From: Gonatopus flavifemur
Taxonomy: Eukaryota; Arthropoda; Insecta; Hymenoptera; Dryinidae
Length of the DNA stretch: 64,000 nucleotides
Assembly: GCA_018340375.1 (NCBI GenBank)
Contig: JAFFJZ010000104.1
Span: forward strand, 62,001 to 126,000
Direction of reading: 5' to 3'
Below, one piece after another: positions 23,670-35,470 of the stretch (the first letter of the stretch is position 1; each line of letters begins with the position of its first letter). A program made the translations under genes and the position numbers. A model generated the notes under the pieces. The model was not told the origin of the DNA. It searched no databases and saw only the letters and a program-made list of their open reading frames with translations.

Positions 23670-24864
23670 AGGTAACTGACCCCATTAGTGAACATTTAAG
23701 AACACAAGCACTCTAAATATAAATTATTTCATGGATAATTTCTTTAAAATGGATTTCCACGAGTAAATAAGGTAGATTGAGCATTTCAATTTTCTCTTAC
23801 CGTGATTTTTCATTCATTTTCTGAGTGATAACAATAAAAATAATGAAATTAATGGAATGTTAACAATACCCCCATTAGTGAACGGGTCGCATGAATGAGT
23901 GAACGCTGATTGACCCCATTACTGAACGCGTAGAATCTGAGGCTGCTCAGATGAGTTATCATCACTTTCCTGATGATATTCGAAATATATTCTGAGCACA
24001 TTCTAATGAGACCTTTCCATAGGTGCTATGCATATTCATCGAACGTATGTAATCGAATATATGACGGGACGTCAGTCGAACGTCGATTGAATGAATATCG
24101 TACATTTCAAATGTACTATGTAAGTTTTGAGTATATTCAAAACAGTCTCATTCATATATTCTATGAACTTTCATGATATGTTCTTCGTATCTCATTCTCA
24201 AATTCTACCAACGTTTTTATTTCATATATACTTTGAACTTCTGTTGCTGCTTGAGTTACTTTGGCGAAAAAAATGGAGAATTTGTAGTAGAGTTTATAAT
24301 TTTACATGTTTATTCCAATCCTCGGAGAAATTCATAGATTGATTTAAAAATTATGCGCATTATGAGAATTCATGAAAAATGTTTCCTAGAGCAGATACCA
24401 ATGATATGAATTTTTACGTTTATTCGTTCAGTTATAGATTCACCGATCATTTCCGTGTATGTATTTCTGAACGCGCAATTTTCTAGGTTAGCCACTGACA
24501 GTTATTGAAAATAACCCTACATTATCTTAATTTGAACAATATCAATACATTGGATACATAAAATAGTTCAATGGTCGCATTAATACTATGAAAATACACA
24601 ATTGGAAAATGTCCATTCTTAACTCACCTTGTAAGATTCACGAAGGCAAAGCTCGTTGTGACACTCGGCATGAATCTCAATTTATTTCGTGAATTACATT
24701 TTTCTTTCTTCCATTTGTTTTCGCATTAATCACGAACAATAATGTTTGAAGATTGAAATAATCTTCACAGCACGTGATAGGTAAACACTTCTCGTTCGTA
24801 AAAGAGGTTTTATTATCTCGAGGTTCACGAAAGGGGTCAAGTTCGCTAATGGGGTCAGTTACCT
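23670..24864. mobile_element. TA-flanked element with repeated end motifs
   Basis: TA at 23668-23669 and 24865-24866 flanks inverted ends AGGTAACTGACCCCATTAG / complement, continuing as TGAAC or CGAAC. The end motif recurs internally as CCCCCATTAGTGAACGGG (about 23873) and TTGACCCCATTACTGAACG (about 23910), possibly sub-terminal transposase binding sites. No coding sequence is visible. A second copy, cut off on its right, lies at 55963-56583. The TA duplication suggests Tc1/mariner mobilisation. Confidence 0.85.
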
Positions 24865-24866
24865 TA

Positions 24867-25296
24867 CCCTGTTGGAAAAACCCAGCTGGTTTCCAGCTAG
24901 GTCTGACCAAGCTAAGGAGGACCAGTAGGAATTTGGTTACATGATCGAACCATGTCAGGTAGGACCATACTGCCTAAGACCAACCTAAATGGTATCAGGT
25001 TAGGTCATTTACCTCTGTGAACCTAGCCGGCGAAAATTCGGAAAAAATTTCTTCTATATGAGATTCGAATCTGCTACGTCCGTGCTCGTTTGTGCGATAA
25101 AAAATTTTGTTTGTACTACTAAGGTATAGCGGTCATGCACGATTGAAAAAATGGTCCGCCGGTGACTTGCTCCGGTTTCGATGATCTTATGGTCGCTGGA
25201 AAAAGCTCGATGCGTGAATGATTGTGCGCTAAGCAGTTTCCGATTTGAACCTAAGGGAAAAAAGTTATAGAGAAAAATCTGAGGAACATGAAAAAA
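24867..25296. other. Unannotated; tRNA-like B-box motif
   Basis: No gene. A GAGATTCGAATCTGCTACG motif at about 25058 resembles a B box read on the minus strand (AGATTCGAATCTC), but it is palindromic and no matching A box or cloverleaf could be drawn. Confidence 0.3.
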
Positions 25297-25521
25297 TGGT
25301 GACCACCCGTTGGACCGAAAGCCCATTGGGCTGGAACACCGTTGGACCGAAATTCATTTTGCCAAATGACAATAATCTGAAATCCCACGATACGTTACTA
25401 GTTGTGTGCGAATAAGACATGATATCACCAGGACTTTTTCGGACTATTGTCAATCAGTAAAATAAATTCCGGTCTAACGGTCTTTTTGCCTAACGGGGTT
25501 TCGGCCCATCGGGTGTTCACC
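25297..25521. mobile_element. Small fold-back MITE (~225 bp)
   Basis: The left end TGGTGACCACCCGTTGGACC and the right end (complement) CGGTGAACACCCGATGGGCC form imperfect ~40-bp inverted repeats. Internal GTTGGACCGAAA motifs recur. There is no coding capacity. Confidence 0.6.
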
Positions 25522-27450
25522 GAAAGAATCGGAAAGCACGGGTGAGGTTATGGCAAATAATCAGCGGCCCGATTGTCACAGTGACAATGAGTAGTCGATA
25601 AGGGTGAGATGGAACCGGGAGCGAGGTGAATACCATACCACTGAATTGTGGTTGGAAGATATTGATATACACGAGTAACAGTAAAATTCCGTGAAAAAAT
25701 GCGCCGAAAAAGTACGTTGCCGGATACATGACCGTATGTGGCCGTGCAACAACAACCGGGATCGTTTGTACGAATATCGAATATTCTGCTGGGGTGACCA
25801 AGGGATAATTATATCCAGGTCAGATCGTTGAGGTGAGTCACATGTAGGACTTGGACTCGAGAAACGGTGAAGGGAGGTGTGTTACGTCAAAACTGTCCTT
25901 CCCTCCAGTTTTCTGTGACTTGCGATAACTGTTATCGAGGAGAACACCAAATCTTCTAGTCTGGCGTCCTCTTCCATCACCCACTCTAGTTGTGATAGAC
26001 CTCAACAAGCACTGGGGGAGGATATCGTTTTAAAATAAGTTCCAACTCATTGCTTATGCTGTAACATATAAAAATATATTCAAAAGAAAAGTGTTCCTAT
26101 GAAGTGTGGTGTAAATATGTGGATGTGTCGTGTTAATATGTTCTAAGCAAATAGATACGATTAGTCATTTCTTCTTATCGTTTATAGAAAAGATTAGAAT
26201 ACAATGAAGAAGGAAGTTTTTTGGGATATTTCATCAAATTAATTGAGAAAATTGTCATTCTTGATTCGAAGTTTGAACTGCAGCGATGGAAATGTATTCT
26301 GAGGTTCGCCCAGTGATATCATTCCCTATCGCTGTAGTTATTTTGAATGTAGAAGAAAAGGCAGAGGATATGCCAATTAGATCTCGTCTGTGCTCTGAAA
26401 ACATTTAAGATACGAGGGGATTTTGGGGAGGAAAAAGACCTCCCAGGTTTCGCGGTGAATTCTTTTATCAACAATGAGAATTTATTCAGACACGATTTTC
26501 ATCATCGTGGTCGGGAGAAAAAATAAGGATTGGAGTTTTCCGAGGAAGTTTGAGGAATCTTGATTGGGTTTGCTGAAAAAGAATGGAATAGAGAACATTA
26601 ATTTGTGATTCTTTTTCAGAGGGACAAGAAAGAGAAAACTTTAGGAAAGAGAAAAAAGAAAAACGTCCTCACTTGGTTCTCAGTTGAAGATCTGAAATTC
26701 AACGTTCGCTTCAATGAATTTAAATTCGAAGTGAGGGAGAATTGCAAATAACACAAAGAAATGAACTGATACGATTTTGAATTACAGATTTTCCACTAAT
26801 TCAAGACTGAATTTTATTGGAAAATTTGTATCGTATACACTTTCATTGTTATACACACACAAAAAAAAGTTTTAACTTACTTTTCAAGAAAAGAAAAATA
26901 ACACTAGCTTACAAAATTAAGGTCATGTTCTGCCCACCATATCTGTGTATTATTTTTTCATGCAATTTGGCCCACTGAATACGAAAATCACATTGAAAAT
27001 TTTTTTTATGGAAGCGTTTTCCAGATATCTAGGGTTGAATCTTTTTTTTCAATTTTCAAAGTTGTTTGGATGTTCTCGAGTGTTTGTCGAGTTCTAATTG
27101 ACCAATTCATCTCAACCGGCGCTCAAACTGGGGGGGAAGGAATCCTCTAAATTGTCTGTGGAGAGTTCTCAGATGCATTCGGTAGTTCGGATGATATCGA
27201 TCTCAATAAGTGAAAAAATTTGGAATTTTTAGCAAAAATCGAGGTCAAAAATTCACATATTGTCCTGTAAAAAATAGAAATCGCAAAAATTCCTCCAGTT
27301 TTTATCCTTCCACGTGATGCTGACACTTTCACAAGAAAAATAAGCCATCATTGATCAAAATCTATGGATGAATGACTGAATTATGAATTTTTATAGTAGG
27401 AGGCGAAAATTCAGATTTTCTACGATTTAACATGTTTTTCATTCTTTTCA
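25522..27450. other. Unannotated stretch
   Basis: AT-rich, with no family recognised in six frames and no strong inverted or tandem repeat. Short A/T homopolymers only. Confidence 0.3.
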
Positions 27451-27737
27451 TCATTTCAGTTGAAGTTCAATATGGAGAAAATTATTATTCCATTTGTGAA
27501 CGAATACATTTGAGCTCTTGGTTGGTTGTTTGTTCCTCTTATAGTCTGTTTCTCGTACGAGTGACCTAATGTAATCCCCCATCATGGCTACATCCCAAAA
27601 GCTATGATATCGTCGTTGCATGGCTTTCATTTCTTGGTGAAAACGTTCTCTGTACTCGACACACATGTCGCCCAAATTATCCATGACACAAACCAAGGGT
27701 GGATGAATGAAATGAATTTTCAATGAGATGTGGACTT
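27451..27737 (-). pseudogene. C-terminal exon of a GERFHQ-type repeat-family protein
   Basis: On the minus strand an acceptor (CAATTTTTCCGACAG) precedes a frame reading TEVHISLKIHFIHP, DNLGD, a YRERFHQEMKAMQRRY motif, then MMGDYIRSLVRETDYKR. This matches a C-terminus that I know from abundant, poorly characterised arthropod proteins (consensus like GERFHQDI..ME.RYQG.W...MMADYCW), usually multicopy and probably transposon-borne. The same exon with the same acceptor context occurs at 58821-58955. No upstream exons of this copy are visible nearby, so it is a fragment. Confidence 0.6.
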
Positions 27738-28370
27738 CTGTCGGAAAAATTGAAAAACAGGAATTCAAAAGTTAAAATTTAATGAATGGCAGTAAAAAAA
27801 AATTGGAAGTGAAATATTCAACAAAATAGAGTCGCCCTAATTGATACAGCTGTATTTCCTAGAGGATACAACAGTGCTGCGACTGGAACAGGGCATACTG
27901 AAAACGAAACATCCCTGGTGAAAATGAAGCGTAACCAGTAAGCGAATTCAAAACGTATAGGGAACGGGAATCGTTTCAATTCCCTCCCCGCCGAACGTAG
28001 ATGTGACGCCTGTTAAGAAGTATTGAAGTTATTCGCTTCATTCACTTTCCGTAAGCGCTTGGTAACGTTTCGTAAAAAGTATGGCATCGCTTCTTCGAAC
28101 GTGTAGGACACCTTTGGTAGAGAGTGTATAAATTTCACTTCTCAACTATGCTCGCCTCACTGTTTTTTCACCCAATTCGTACTTCTTATTGAAATTTCGT
28201 TTTTTTTTCCATTACCGAATCAAATTTGATGGAAATGCGGATTTACCATGGTTTTTCGTCAATATATGTTGTTGAGGAGTTGAAAAAAAAAATGTTGTTG
28301 AGGTGACTATTTGCCTCTATTTTCAATCAATGGTTCCGCCCTCCGCGCCCTTCTTCAGCATCACCCCTTA
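27738..28370. other. Unannotated stretch
   Basis: No gene recognised. It ends at a TTA that begins the MITE at 28371. Confidence 0.3.
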
Positions 28371-28498
28371 AGGGCTAGACACACAAACGCATAAGCGTGA
28401 TACATAAGCATAAGTGCAATGCGCAGAGAAAACATGTTAGATCTGTGCGTTCCGCTTATGTTTACGTATCACGCTGATGCGTTTGTGTGTCTAGGCCT
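28371..28498. mobile_element. PIF/Harbinger-like MITE (128 bp)
   Basis: Inverted arms AGGGCTAGACACACAAACGC and AGGCCTAGACACACAAACGC (right, complement) are flanked by TTA on both sides (28368-28370, 28499-28501). The 3-bp TTA duplication fits PIF/Harbinger. Confidence 0.78.
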
Positions 28499-28514
28499 TT
28501 AGGCGCTCCTCCCA

Positions 28515-28622
28515 TGGAACGGGAAAGCGCAACGCAGAATGCATGGATTGGTTGATTTCCAGTTTATTCAAAAATAACCAGGAATCAACCAATCCCATGC
28601 GTTCCGCGTTCCACTTTTCCGC
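28515..28622. repeat. Short fold-back repeat
   Basis: Left GCATGGATTGGTTGATTTCC pairs with right (complement) GCATGGGATTGGTTGATTCC. The arms are about 40 bp around a short loop. Confidence 0.65.
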
Positions 28623-28963
28623 ATTGATCGAGAGCTACAACTCCCTGCAAATCTCTGTTCCGTTTTCTAGAAATTTGGATGCTTGTAAAATGGACCTAAC
28701 CATAACAATCATAACAACATCCAACAGCGTATTTTCATCAACAAAATCTCAGATGAATTAAGAATTTAATATATAAATAACAGTGTTTATAATGAAGTTG
28801 TACCTGTTTATCCTATAATCAGTTATATGAATGTTCATGATATATCTATCAGTGTCTTTTCGCTTGCGATAACTGCAGTTCGATCCTGCAGTTCGTCAAT
28901 TTTGGAATCGGACGACGTAATAACAATCAACACAGCAACATCATCTCCAAATTTAATAACAAA

Positions 28964-31900
28964 ATGAATAAACGGGGTCCATATAATCAGTATAAATATA
29001 CTGCAAGCAAAATTCCACGAACAACCTTGTGGCGCTTGAAAAAGAAGAAGAAAATTAATCCAGAACGAAAGGTAAGTTTCAGTGAATTTTATTCCATTAG
29101 ATTGAGAAAAGGAATATGTCGAAAATTACTTCATTTTCTACTACAGTGAAAAGATGTTTGGAAATAGTAAGATTAGGACTATATCGATTTTTATTTTGAG
29201 ATAATTTTATAAATATTTCATCTCCTAAGTTACTCATTGTTAGTACTCATTGTTGAATTTAATCATAATTAATTGAAAAATATAATTATTTTATAAATTA
29301 TTATATATTTCAGGTGGATCATATCAGTGAATTTGATTGCATCAACGAACACGACAGTTCAAGAGATGACGTAGGATTTCAGGTGGATCATATAAGTGAA
29401 TGTGATTGCATCAACGAACATGATATTTCAAGAGATGACGTAGGTTCAGTATACGATCTGAATAGATATTTCAAGAAACATATTATTATTTTTATTATTA
29501 CCATCATTATTATATTATAGATTGTACAAAGAATTCATAGTGATGCAAGTATGGAGTGTGAGAATGACAATCCTCCTAGAAATCAGGTACATGAACAATA
29601 TTCTCAAAAATGGCATACTATCCGTTCCAAGTAGCATTTCAATGTTTATTCAATCATTCGATATCATATCAACTGCTTCCTTATATTCCATGGCTTTCAT
29701 TACAATTTGAATAGACTGAAAAATACGTTTTTTGTAGAATTATCCAGCTGAAATAAAAGAATCACAATTTAAGGTGAAAGACCTACTCTCATCGTAGGGG
29801 AAATACTTTTCCATTATGAAATTCCTGTGCTCGGCGACGTTATATTAGATGGATTCTCAAATTGTTCATGCTCAATGTACGGAATTTGATTACTACACGT
29901 AGCATGAGCAATTTTACAAATTCATTTAATAATATTACATGGCTGACCGTAAGAGTTTTACAATAAAAACACAAATAGTACAAGAGTTCTAAAAGAGCTG
30001 ATAATAAATAACATATATTCATATAAGAAACGTTTAGAACTCGTGTGCTATCTGGAGAAGTATTTTTCCCACGTGGGCTGTACACCGTGTATGAAAATGT
30101 GATTTTCTGATTTCAGCTAGGTAATCCACAAAAAGATTTCTCTATGGTATGGAGTCTGTCTAGCCGATAAGAACAATAATCTTTTCTTCAATCTTCATAA
30201 GAATCTTCATTTCTAATGGGATAGATGTTATGGAATCTCAATTAGAATAAATAACACGATCAATATGATGTTTGAGATGATGAAAAATTTAATGTTCTAT
30301 CAGGAATCAAAATTCAGTTTACACTATTCTCGATATGTCATATTGTATTTACCCACTATACATCTGTTAGTTATGACTTTAACATCTGTTTTTATATTTC
30401 AATCGTGAAATAACTGATCAATATGAAAAATTATCAAGTTATGTACTGTGTGAACACAAGTGATATTACTATTTTTTCAATAACTTCCATTTGCACAATT
30501 TCCGAATCATTCTAATAACTTGATATTTTAAGGTAACAATTTGGTGATGTATAGTCATCATCAAACTGCATCTTAAATAAAGATAGTAGATGTTCATCAC
30601 AAACATATATGACCCGCACCTTTTTAGCCATTTTTTTCAAGCTTTCCTTTTCAGTAATGGATTTTTTTCAGGAAATGTTAGAGATTCTTCGTCCTTACGG
30701 AAATGAAAATTTACATGAGATCGCTCAAGTAACTGAGGGACAAATATTCGAAAATTGTACTTCCAACGAGTCCATTGTGAATGTCAACAACATCACGAAT
30801 CAAGAAACTGCATCAGATGAAGAAACCGTTGGAATTACCCAATCGAATTTTGAAATTAGCGATGCACTTAATAATAAATTGTGTGACTGCACAAACATGA
30901 CAGAAGGAGATGTCATGTTAATGTGTCTTGGACTGGGTTTGAGACATAATTTAACATGGTCATGTATAGTAGATATATTAACCATGATTAATACCATGTC
31001 AGGCAAAAAAGTGATACAGGATTCCAAGTACTTTATTTTAAAATACATGGAAGTAGGTCAACAAGATACTACTTATCATTTGTGCTGTCCCTCATGTAAA
31101 GGTTATTTAGGAAAAAAATCAGATTTGGTCCAACAATATAATTCAACAGGAATATTGAAATGTGATTGTGGGGAAGAATTGGATAACATTGAGATAGTCT
31201 CCCCTTTTTTTCTTTCCGTCAGTATTGAATCCCAATTGCAGAAATTTTTGAAGGATGCCAACTTTGTTAATAATCTTGATTACAGATTTAAGAGACAAAA
31301 AAAGCACAAGGAAAATCTAGAAGACATTTACGACGGAAAAGTGTACAAAAAGTTGAGTGCACCTGGCAACATATTAGCTAACCCCTATCATATGTCTTAT
31401 ACCTTTAATACAGACGGAGTTCCCATGGGAAAATCTTCAAAACAAACAATGTGGCCTATTTATGCTACAATTAATGAGCTACCTCGGAGTATACGTTCAA
31501 AGTACACGGTATTGGCTGGTATTTACGTTGGTGACAAAGATCCAAATATGCAAATATTTTTGCATCCCTTTGTAGACGAATCCAACATATTAGCAACCAA
31601 GGGTATGGACTGGTGTCTGAATGGGAAAAACCTTAACAGCAAGATCATTCCGCTCTGCGGTGTTGTGGATTCAGTTGCACGTTGCAAAGTTTTGAATATG
31701 AGCCAATTCAATGGACGACATGGCTGTACTTTGTGCTACCAAATCACTGAGCACACTCCAAGTGGTTCAAGATTTACTATATCTACTATAAAATCTGATG
31801 ACAGAACACATGATAGCATTTTGATGGATGCTGCGAAAGCGTTTGAAAATCGCAATAACCCCAACAAAAAAGCAAGAGTAGTTCGTGGAGTGAAGGGTCC

Positions 31901-33080
31901 ATCACCTCTCCACAATCTTCTATATTTCAATTTAGTGGATGGTATGGTACCGGACTATATGCACTCTGTGCTCCTAGGAAATGTGCGCCATCATACAGAC
32001 CTAATATCAACATCAGTTGGCGAAGAATATTACATTGGATGCGATTCTAATCTTGATATGATCGACAATAGATTATTGAGTATTCAACCGCCTACAAGTA
32101 TCACCAGAGTTCCTCGAAGTATTCGCAGGAGGAATTTGTAGAAAGCGTCAGAATATAGGTCCTGGCTTCTTTTTTATTGCATACCATGTTTGGATGGAAT
32201 ACTACCTTCCAAATATATGAAACACATAGGTCTGCTTTCAGAAGCCATGCATATTCTTCTCCAATCTTCTATCACTCATACAGATTTGGAATATGCTCAC
32301 AAATTATTGTTGAGGTATGTGTACTTATATGAAATATATTACGGAAAGACCTCGATGGTTTATAATATCCATCTCTTGACGCATCTTCCTCAAGTGGTTG
32401 AAAACTTTGGTCCAATTTGGACAGTCAATACCTTTGGTTTTGAGAGCTACAATAGAACACTCCTGCAACTTCAAAAAAATCCGACACGTGTGGCACAAGA
32501 AGTGGTCCGAAAATTTAATCCTCTGACATCGCTATCAACTTTGTGCGACAAATACGCATCGAATCAAGCCACATTGAGTTTTTGTGCGAGACTCTTCGAT
32601 AAATCTCATCAATTTTGTATTCACCATGGAAATACACTTTTGATCGGGCCTGGCTGTATTCCAACTCTCACCGCAGAAGAACAAGATTGCTTTGGAGGAT
32701 TGAATGTGAAATCCATCCGAGTTTTCGAAAAAATGATTTTTCAGAGTCATCGTTACTCAAGCGCTTCTTATGTTCGCGCAAAAAACACGAACGACTCTTA
32801 TATACGCACCAATTCAGGAAAAAATGGTAGAATAGACAGGATTTGTAAAGTCGGACTTGGAAATGAAAAAATATTAATACTTCTTGTGAGAGAACTAATT
32901 TTGAGTTCACAAGCAATTTTACAAAATGAAAATTTAAAATCATATCATGTACGCAAAATCATGCAAGAGAGGAATTTAGAACCAATTAAAGTGGAAGATA
33001 TTTGTAGCCAAAGTATTTTCATGCATCTTGAAAATGGAGATTTCGTGTGTGATATACCATTCGGATGTTATGGTGATTAA
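28964..33080 (+). pseudogene. CACTA/tnp2-type transposase gene, spliced, one internal TAG
   Basis: Coding exons with consistent phase 0 joints: 28964-29071 (MNKRGPYNQYKY start, GTAAG donor), 29314-29439, 29521-29586, 29738-29773 and 30672-33080. The last exon encodes CCPSCKGYLG and CDCGEEL zinc-like pairs, YTFNTDGVPMGKSSKQTMWP (RNase H-like core start), FNGRHGCTLC, RGVKGPSPLHNL, DGMVPDYMHSVLLGN, PRSIRRRNL, then TAG at 32139-32141, then KASEYRSWLLFY, YNIHLLTHLPQVVENFGPIW and TFGFESYN. These are the ordered blocks of animal CACTA (EnSpm) transposases. The TAG stands exactly where the family has Trp (TGG to TAG), and the frame stays open on both sides. Total about 910 codons. Exon 2 contains an in-frame 69-bp duplication. 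I did not find CACTA-type termini. Confidence 0.82.
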
Positions 33081-33118
33081 TCTTACTGATTTATAGATTT
33101 TTTGGTGGGCTGAGTTAA

Positions 33119-33561
33119 GAGGACTCAAGCATAAGGAAGTGGAGGAGGAGGAAAAGTCAAATTTTACGCGAACTTTTTTCAGAAAGTATGTAATTGATAC
33201 AAAGTCTAAGTGAATAATAATAAATGATATATTTGGGATTGCGTAATGCCGCATATTTCACATGTCCCAATAATTTTTGAAGGCTACAAAATGAAATTAT
33301 GAAAGTTGTTGAAGTTTGGGAGTTTAACTTTCACAATTTTATTCTTCAGCCTTCAAATTTTTTGACGTTTAGAGGTTCAAATTCTACAGTTTCATTTTTT
33401 AGCCTTCATAAACATTGGAACATTCAAAGTTTGCGGCAATGCGCAATCGGAAATGTGTAATGTATTATTTTCACTTTGAATTTGTATCAATCACGTAATT
33501 TCTGGAAACAGCGCAAAATTTGACTTTTTCCCCTACTACACTTCTTCATACTCGAGTCCTC
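33119..33561. mobile_element. TTAA-flanked fold-back MITE (443 bp)
   Basis: TTAA at 33115-33118 and 33562-33565. The ends are GAGGACTCAAGCATAAGGAAG and, complement, GAGGACTCGAGTATGAAGAAG, and the arms pair over nearly the whole length. The end sequence resembles the MITE at 49192-49528 (GAGGATAC). Confidence 0.85.
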
Positions 33562-33573
33562 TTAACGAGATGA

Positions 33574-34074
33574 GAATAGTGTGGCATTAGCCGAATCGTT
33601 TCTGTAAGATTTTTTACTTAGATTCTCTATTTCAAGATAGGATAATAAGTACAAATTTTTTGTTAAGAACAGAACTGAAATTTTTATGGAATGTTTTTCG
33701 ATCAGAACAGTTCGGAAAAGGATTCTAAACGAGTCTTTTCTTATGGACATGAACGAGTTCTTATAGAATTATAATAGAATTTCTTTAGTAATCTACATTA
33801 ATTTTTTTATATTGGCCAAAAATCAGTACTTTATAATTTTTTGAGAACTTTTTGATTCCAAAAGGATTCTTGAATCATTCTATTGGTGCTTTTGTGAAAT
33901 AACTCTTTATCTATTATTTGAGCGGACGTACTTGACAAACTTCGAAATATCGCTCTTTATAGTATTTACATTGTATTGAATACTACGGCAGTGCTGTATG
34001 GAGCGATATTTTCAGATGAATAAAGAACGCCTAAAAAATCTTACACACACGATTCAGCGAGTGCCACATCACTT
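33574..34074. mobile_element. MITE with ~40-bp TIRs (~500 bp)
   Basis: Left AGTGTGGCATTAGCCGAATC and right (complement) AGTGATGTGGCACTCGCTGA, both continuing to GTAAGATTTTTTA. No target duplication is clear and no coding capacity is seen. Confidence 0.65.
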
Positions 34075-34579
34075 TTATGCTGGTCAATATAGGCAGATGA
34101 TTTAATTGAATTCCCATAAAAAATCCAAGTGTGGTTTTCATTTCTTACGTGTCCAGGGCAGAAATTTTTTGTATAATTTCAGATATTTTCTCAGAGGCCC
34201 AGTTCATGCAGAAAATATGAAAAATTGTATCCTGCTTCCTTTTCAATTGTATTTTATAAAAGGATTCTTCTTATATTTCCTCCATGAGTTTGGACTTGTG
34301 AAAAATCTATCAGAACATTTTCGTTCAATCAAGATATGATTCTTTATGAACATTTCAGAATATTTTGAATGGATGGTTCATCATATCTTTGAAATAATAT
34401 ACCATTCAAATAAAGAAACATCATGTGATATTTTATATCATTAATTCATTCCTAATTCGTATAAATTCCCATTGCAAATTCAAATTTCCCGCTAACAATA
34501 ATAATTCACCCATTGAAAGACTCTCATTGGTTCTCATTTTCTATTGGTTCTAACCAGTGAATCTGGCATCACTGGTTCT
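34075..34579. other. Unannotated; possible promoter region of the BEN-type gene
   Basis: No repeat recognised. It lies just upstream of the candidate first exon. Confidence 0.25.
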
Positions 34580-34719
34580 AACATGGTGGAAGAGTGTAGC
34601 TGTTCCTCGCTGATAATATTGCTTTACATTGCTTTTCGTTTTCTACGCATCAATTTTCAAGTCCGATGAATCAAACTGATCTGTTTCTTGTGAGATCAAT
34701 TGGCCATACCAAATTAATG
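34580..34719 (+). other. Candidate 5' non-coding exon of BEN-type gene
   Basis: A strong donor (ATG|GTAAGTGG) at 34720 follows a stretch with mixed composition, and the next acceptor-like AG lies near 35455, just ahead of the ATG at 35471. The 5' boundary is arbitrary. This is weak evidence for a first exon. Confidence 0.35.
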
Positions 34720-35040
34720 GTAAGTGGAATGTTATTCATTATTACTTCGATTCATTCAAATGTTTAATCGATTAAATTCAAGTTTACAACACATTTCTCC
34801 GACGCAGTTGAAATGTATTAAAAAGTGATTAAATAACAATGATTATGGTTGTTTTTCTCTTACGACATAAATATTGGGAATATATGAATTTAAAATTAAA
34901 TATGACGAATATCATATTATAATTTCATTGAGTGAGTCTATAATGTCACATATTTCCAAATTTTAAAATGATTTCTGATATCTTGTGAAATCAAAAATAT
35001 GTAGAAATTGAATTTGTAGGTTATGTGAAACCGTAAAAGT

Positions 35041-35142
35041 ACAGTGCAATCTCAACAATGCCAATCTCTCTTCCTCCAACGTATGGCAAAAACTGTTTGT
35101 ATGAGAAACAGGGTGAACGGCTGTGTTGAGACTTCGCACTGT
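35041..35142. repeat. Small fold-back MITE
   Basis: ACAGTGCAATCTCAACA pairs with the complement of TGTTGAGACTTCGCACTGT. Its internal sequence (CTCTCTTCCTCCAACGTATGG) is related to the element at 45475-45580. Confidence 0.7.
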
Positions 35143-35470
35143 AACTATAAAAAATTATATTGAGTTTATTTTACCAACTAAGAAAATTTTGTCGTAAGTT
35201 ACATGAATATCATTCATAGGATTGTTAACAACACTTTGTTATTTATATCATTCATTTTAGTTACGCCTACTAATATTTGATTACGTTTTGTATTTACTGT
35301 AATTAGCGCATACTCTCATATTCTTATCCTTCTGAAACGTATTACGATAATACGAAAACAGTCAAGTACATACAAGAACAGCTGAATGAAATATACTATG
35401 TAATATTTATTTACATTATCGTGAATTTCTTATTACTCTTATTCCATGAAAGAGCACCAAAAAATAAACC

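Noticed and set aside
25040..25200. Possible tRNA around the GATTCGAATC motif
   Set aside because: The motif is palindromic, and I could not place an A box or acceptor stem on either strand.
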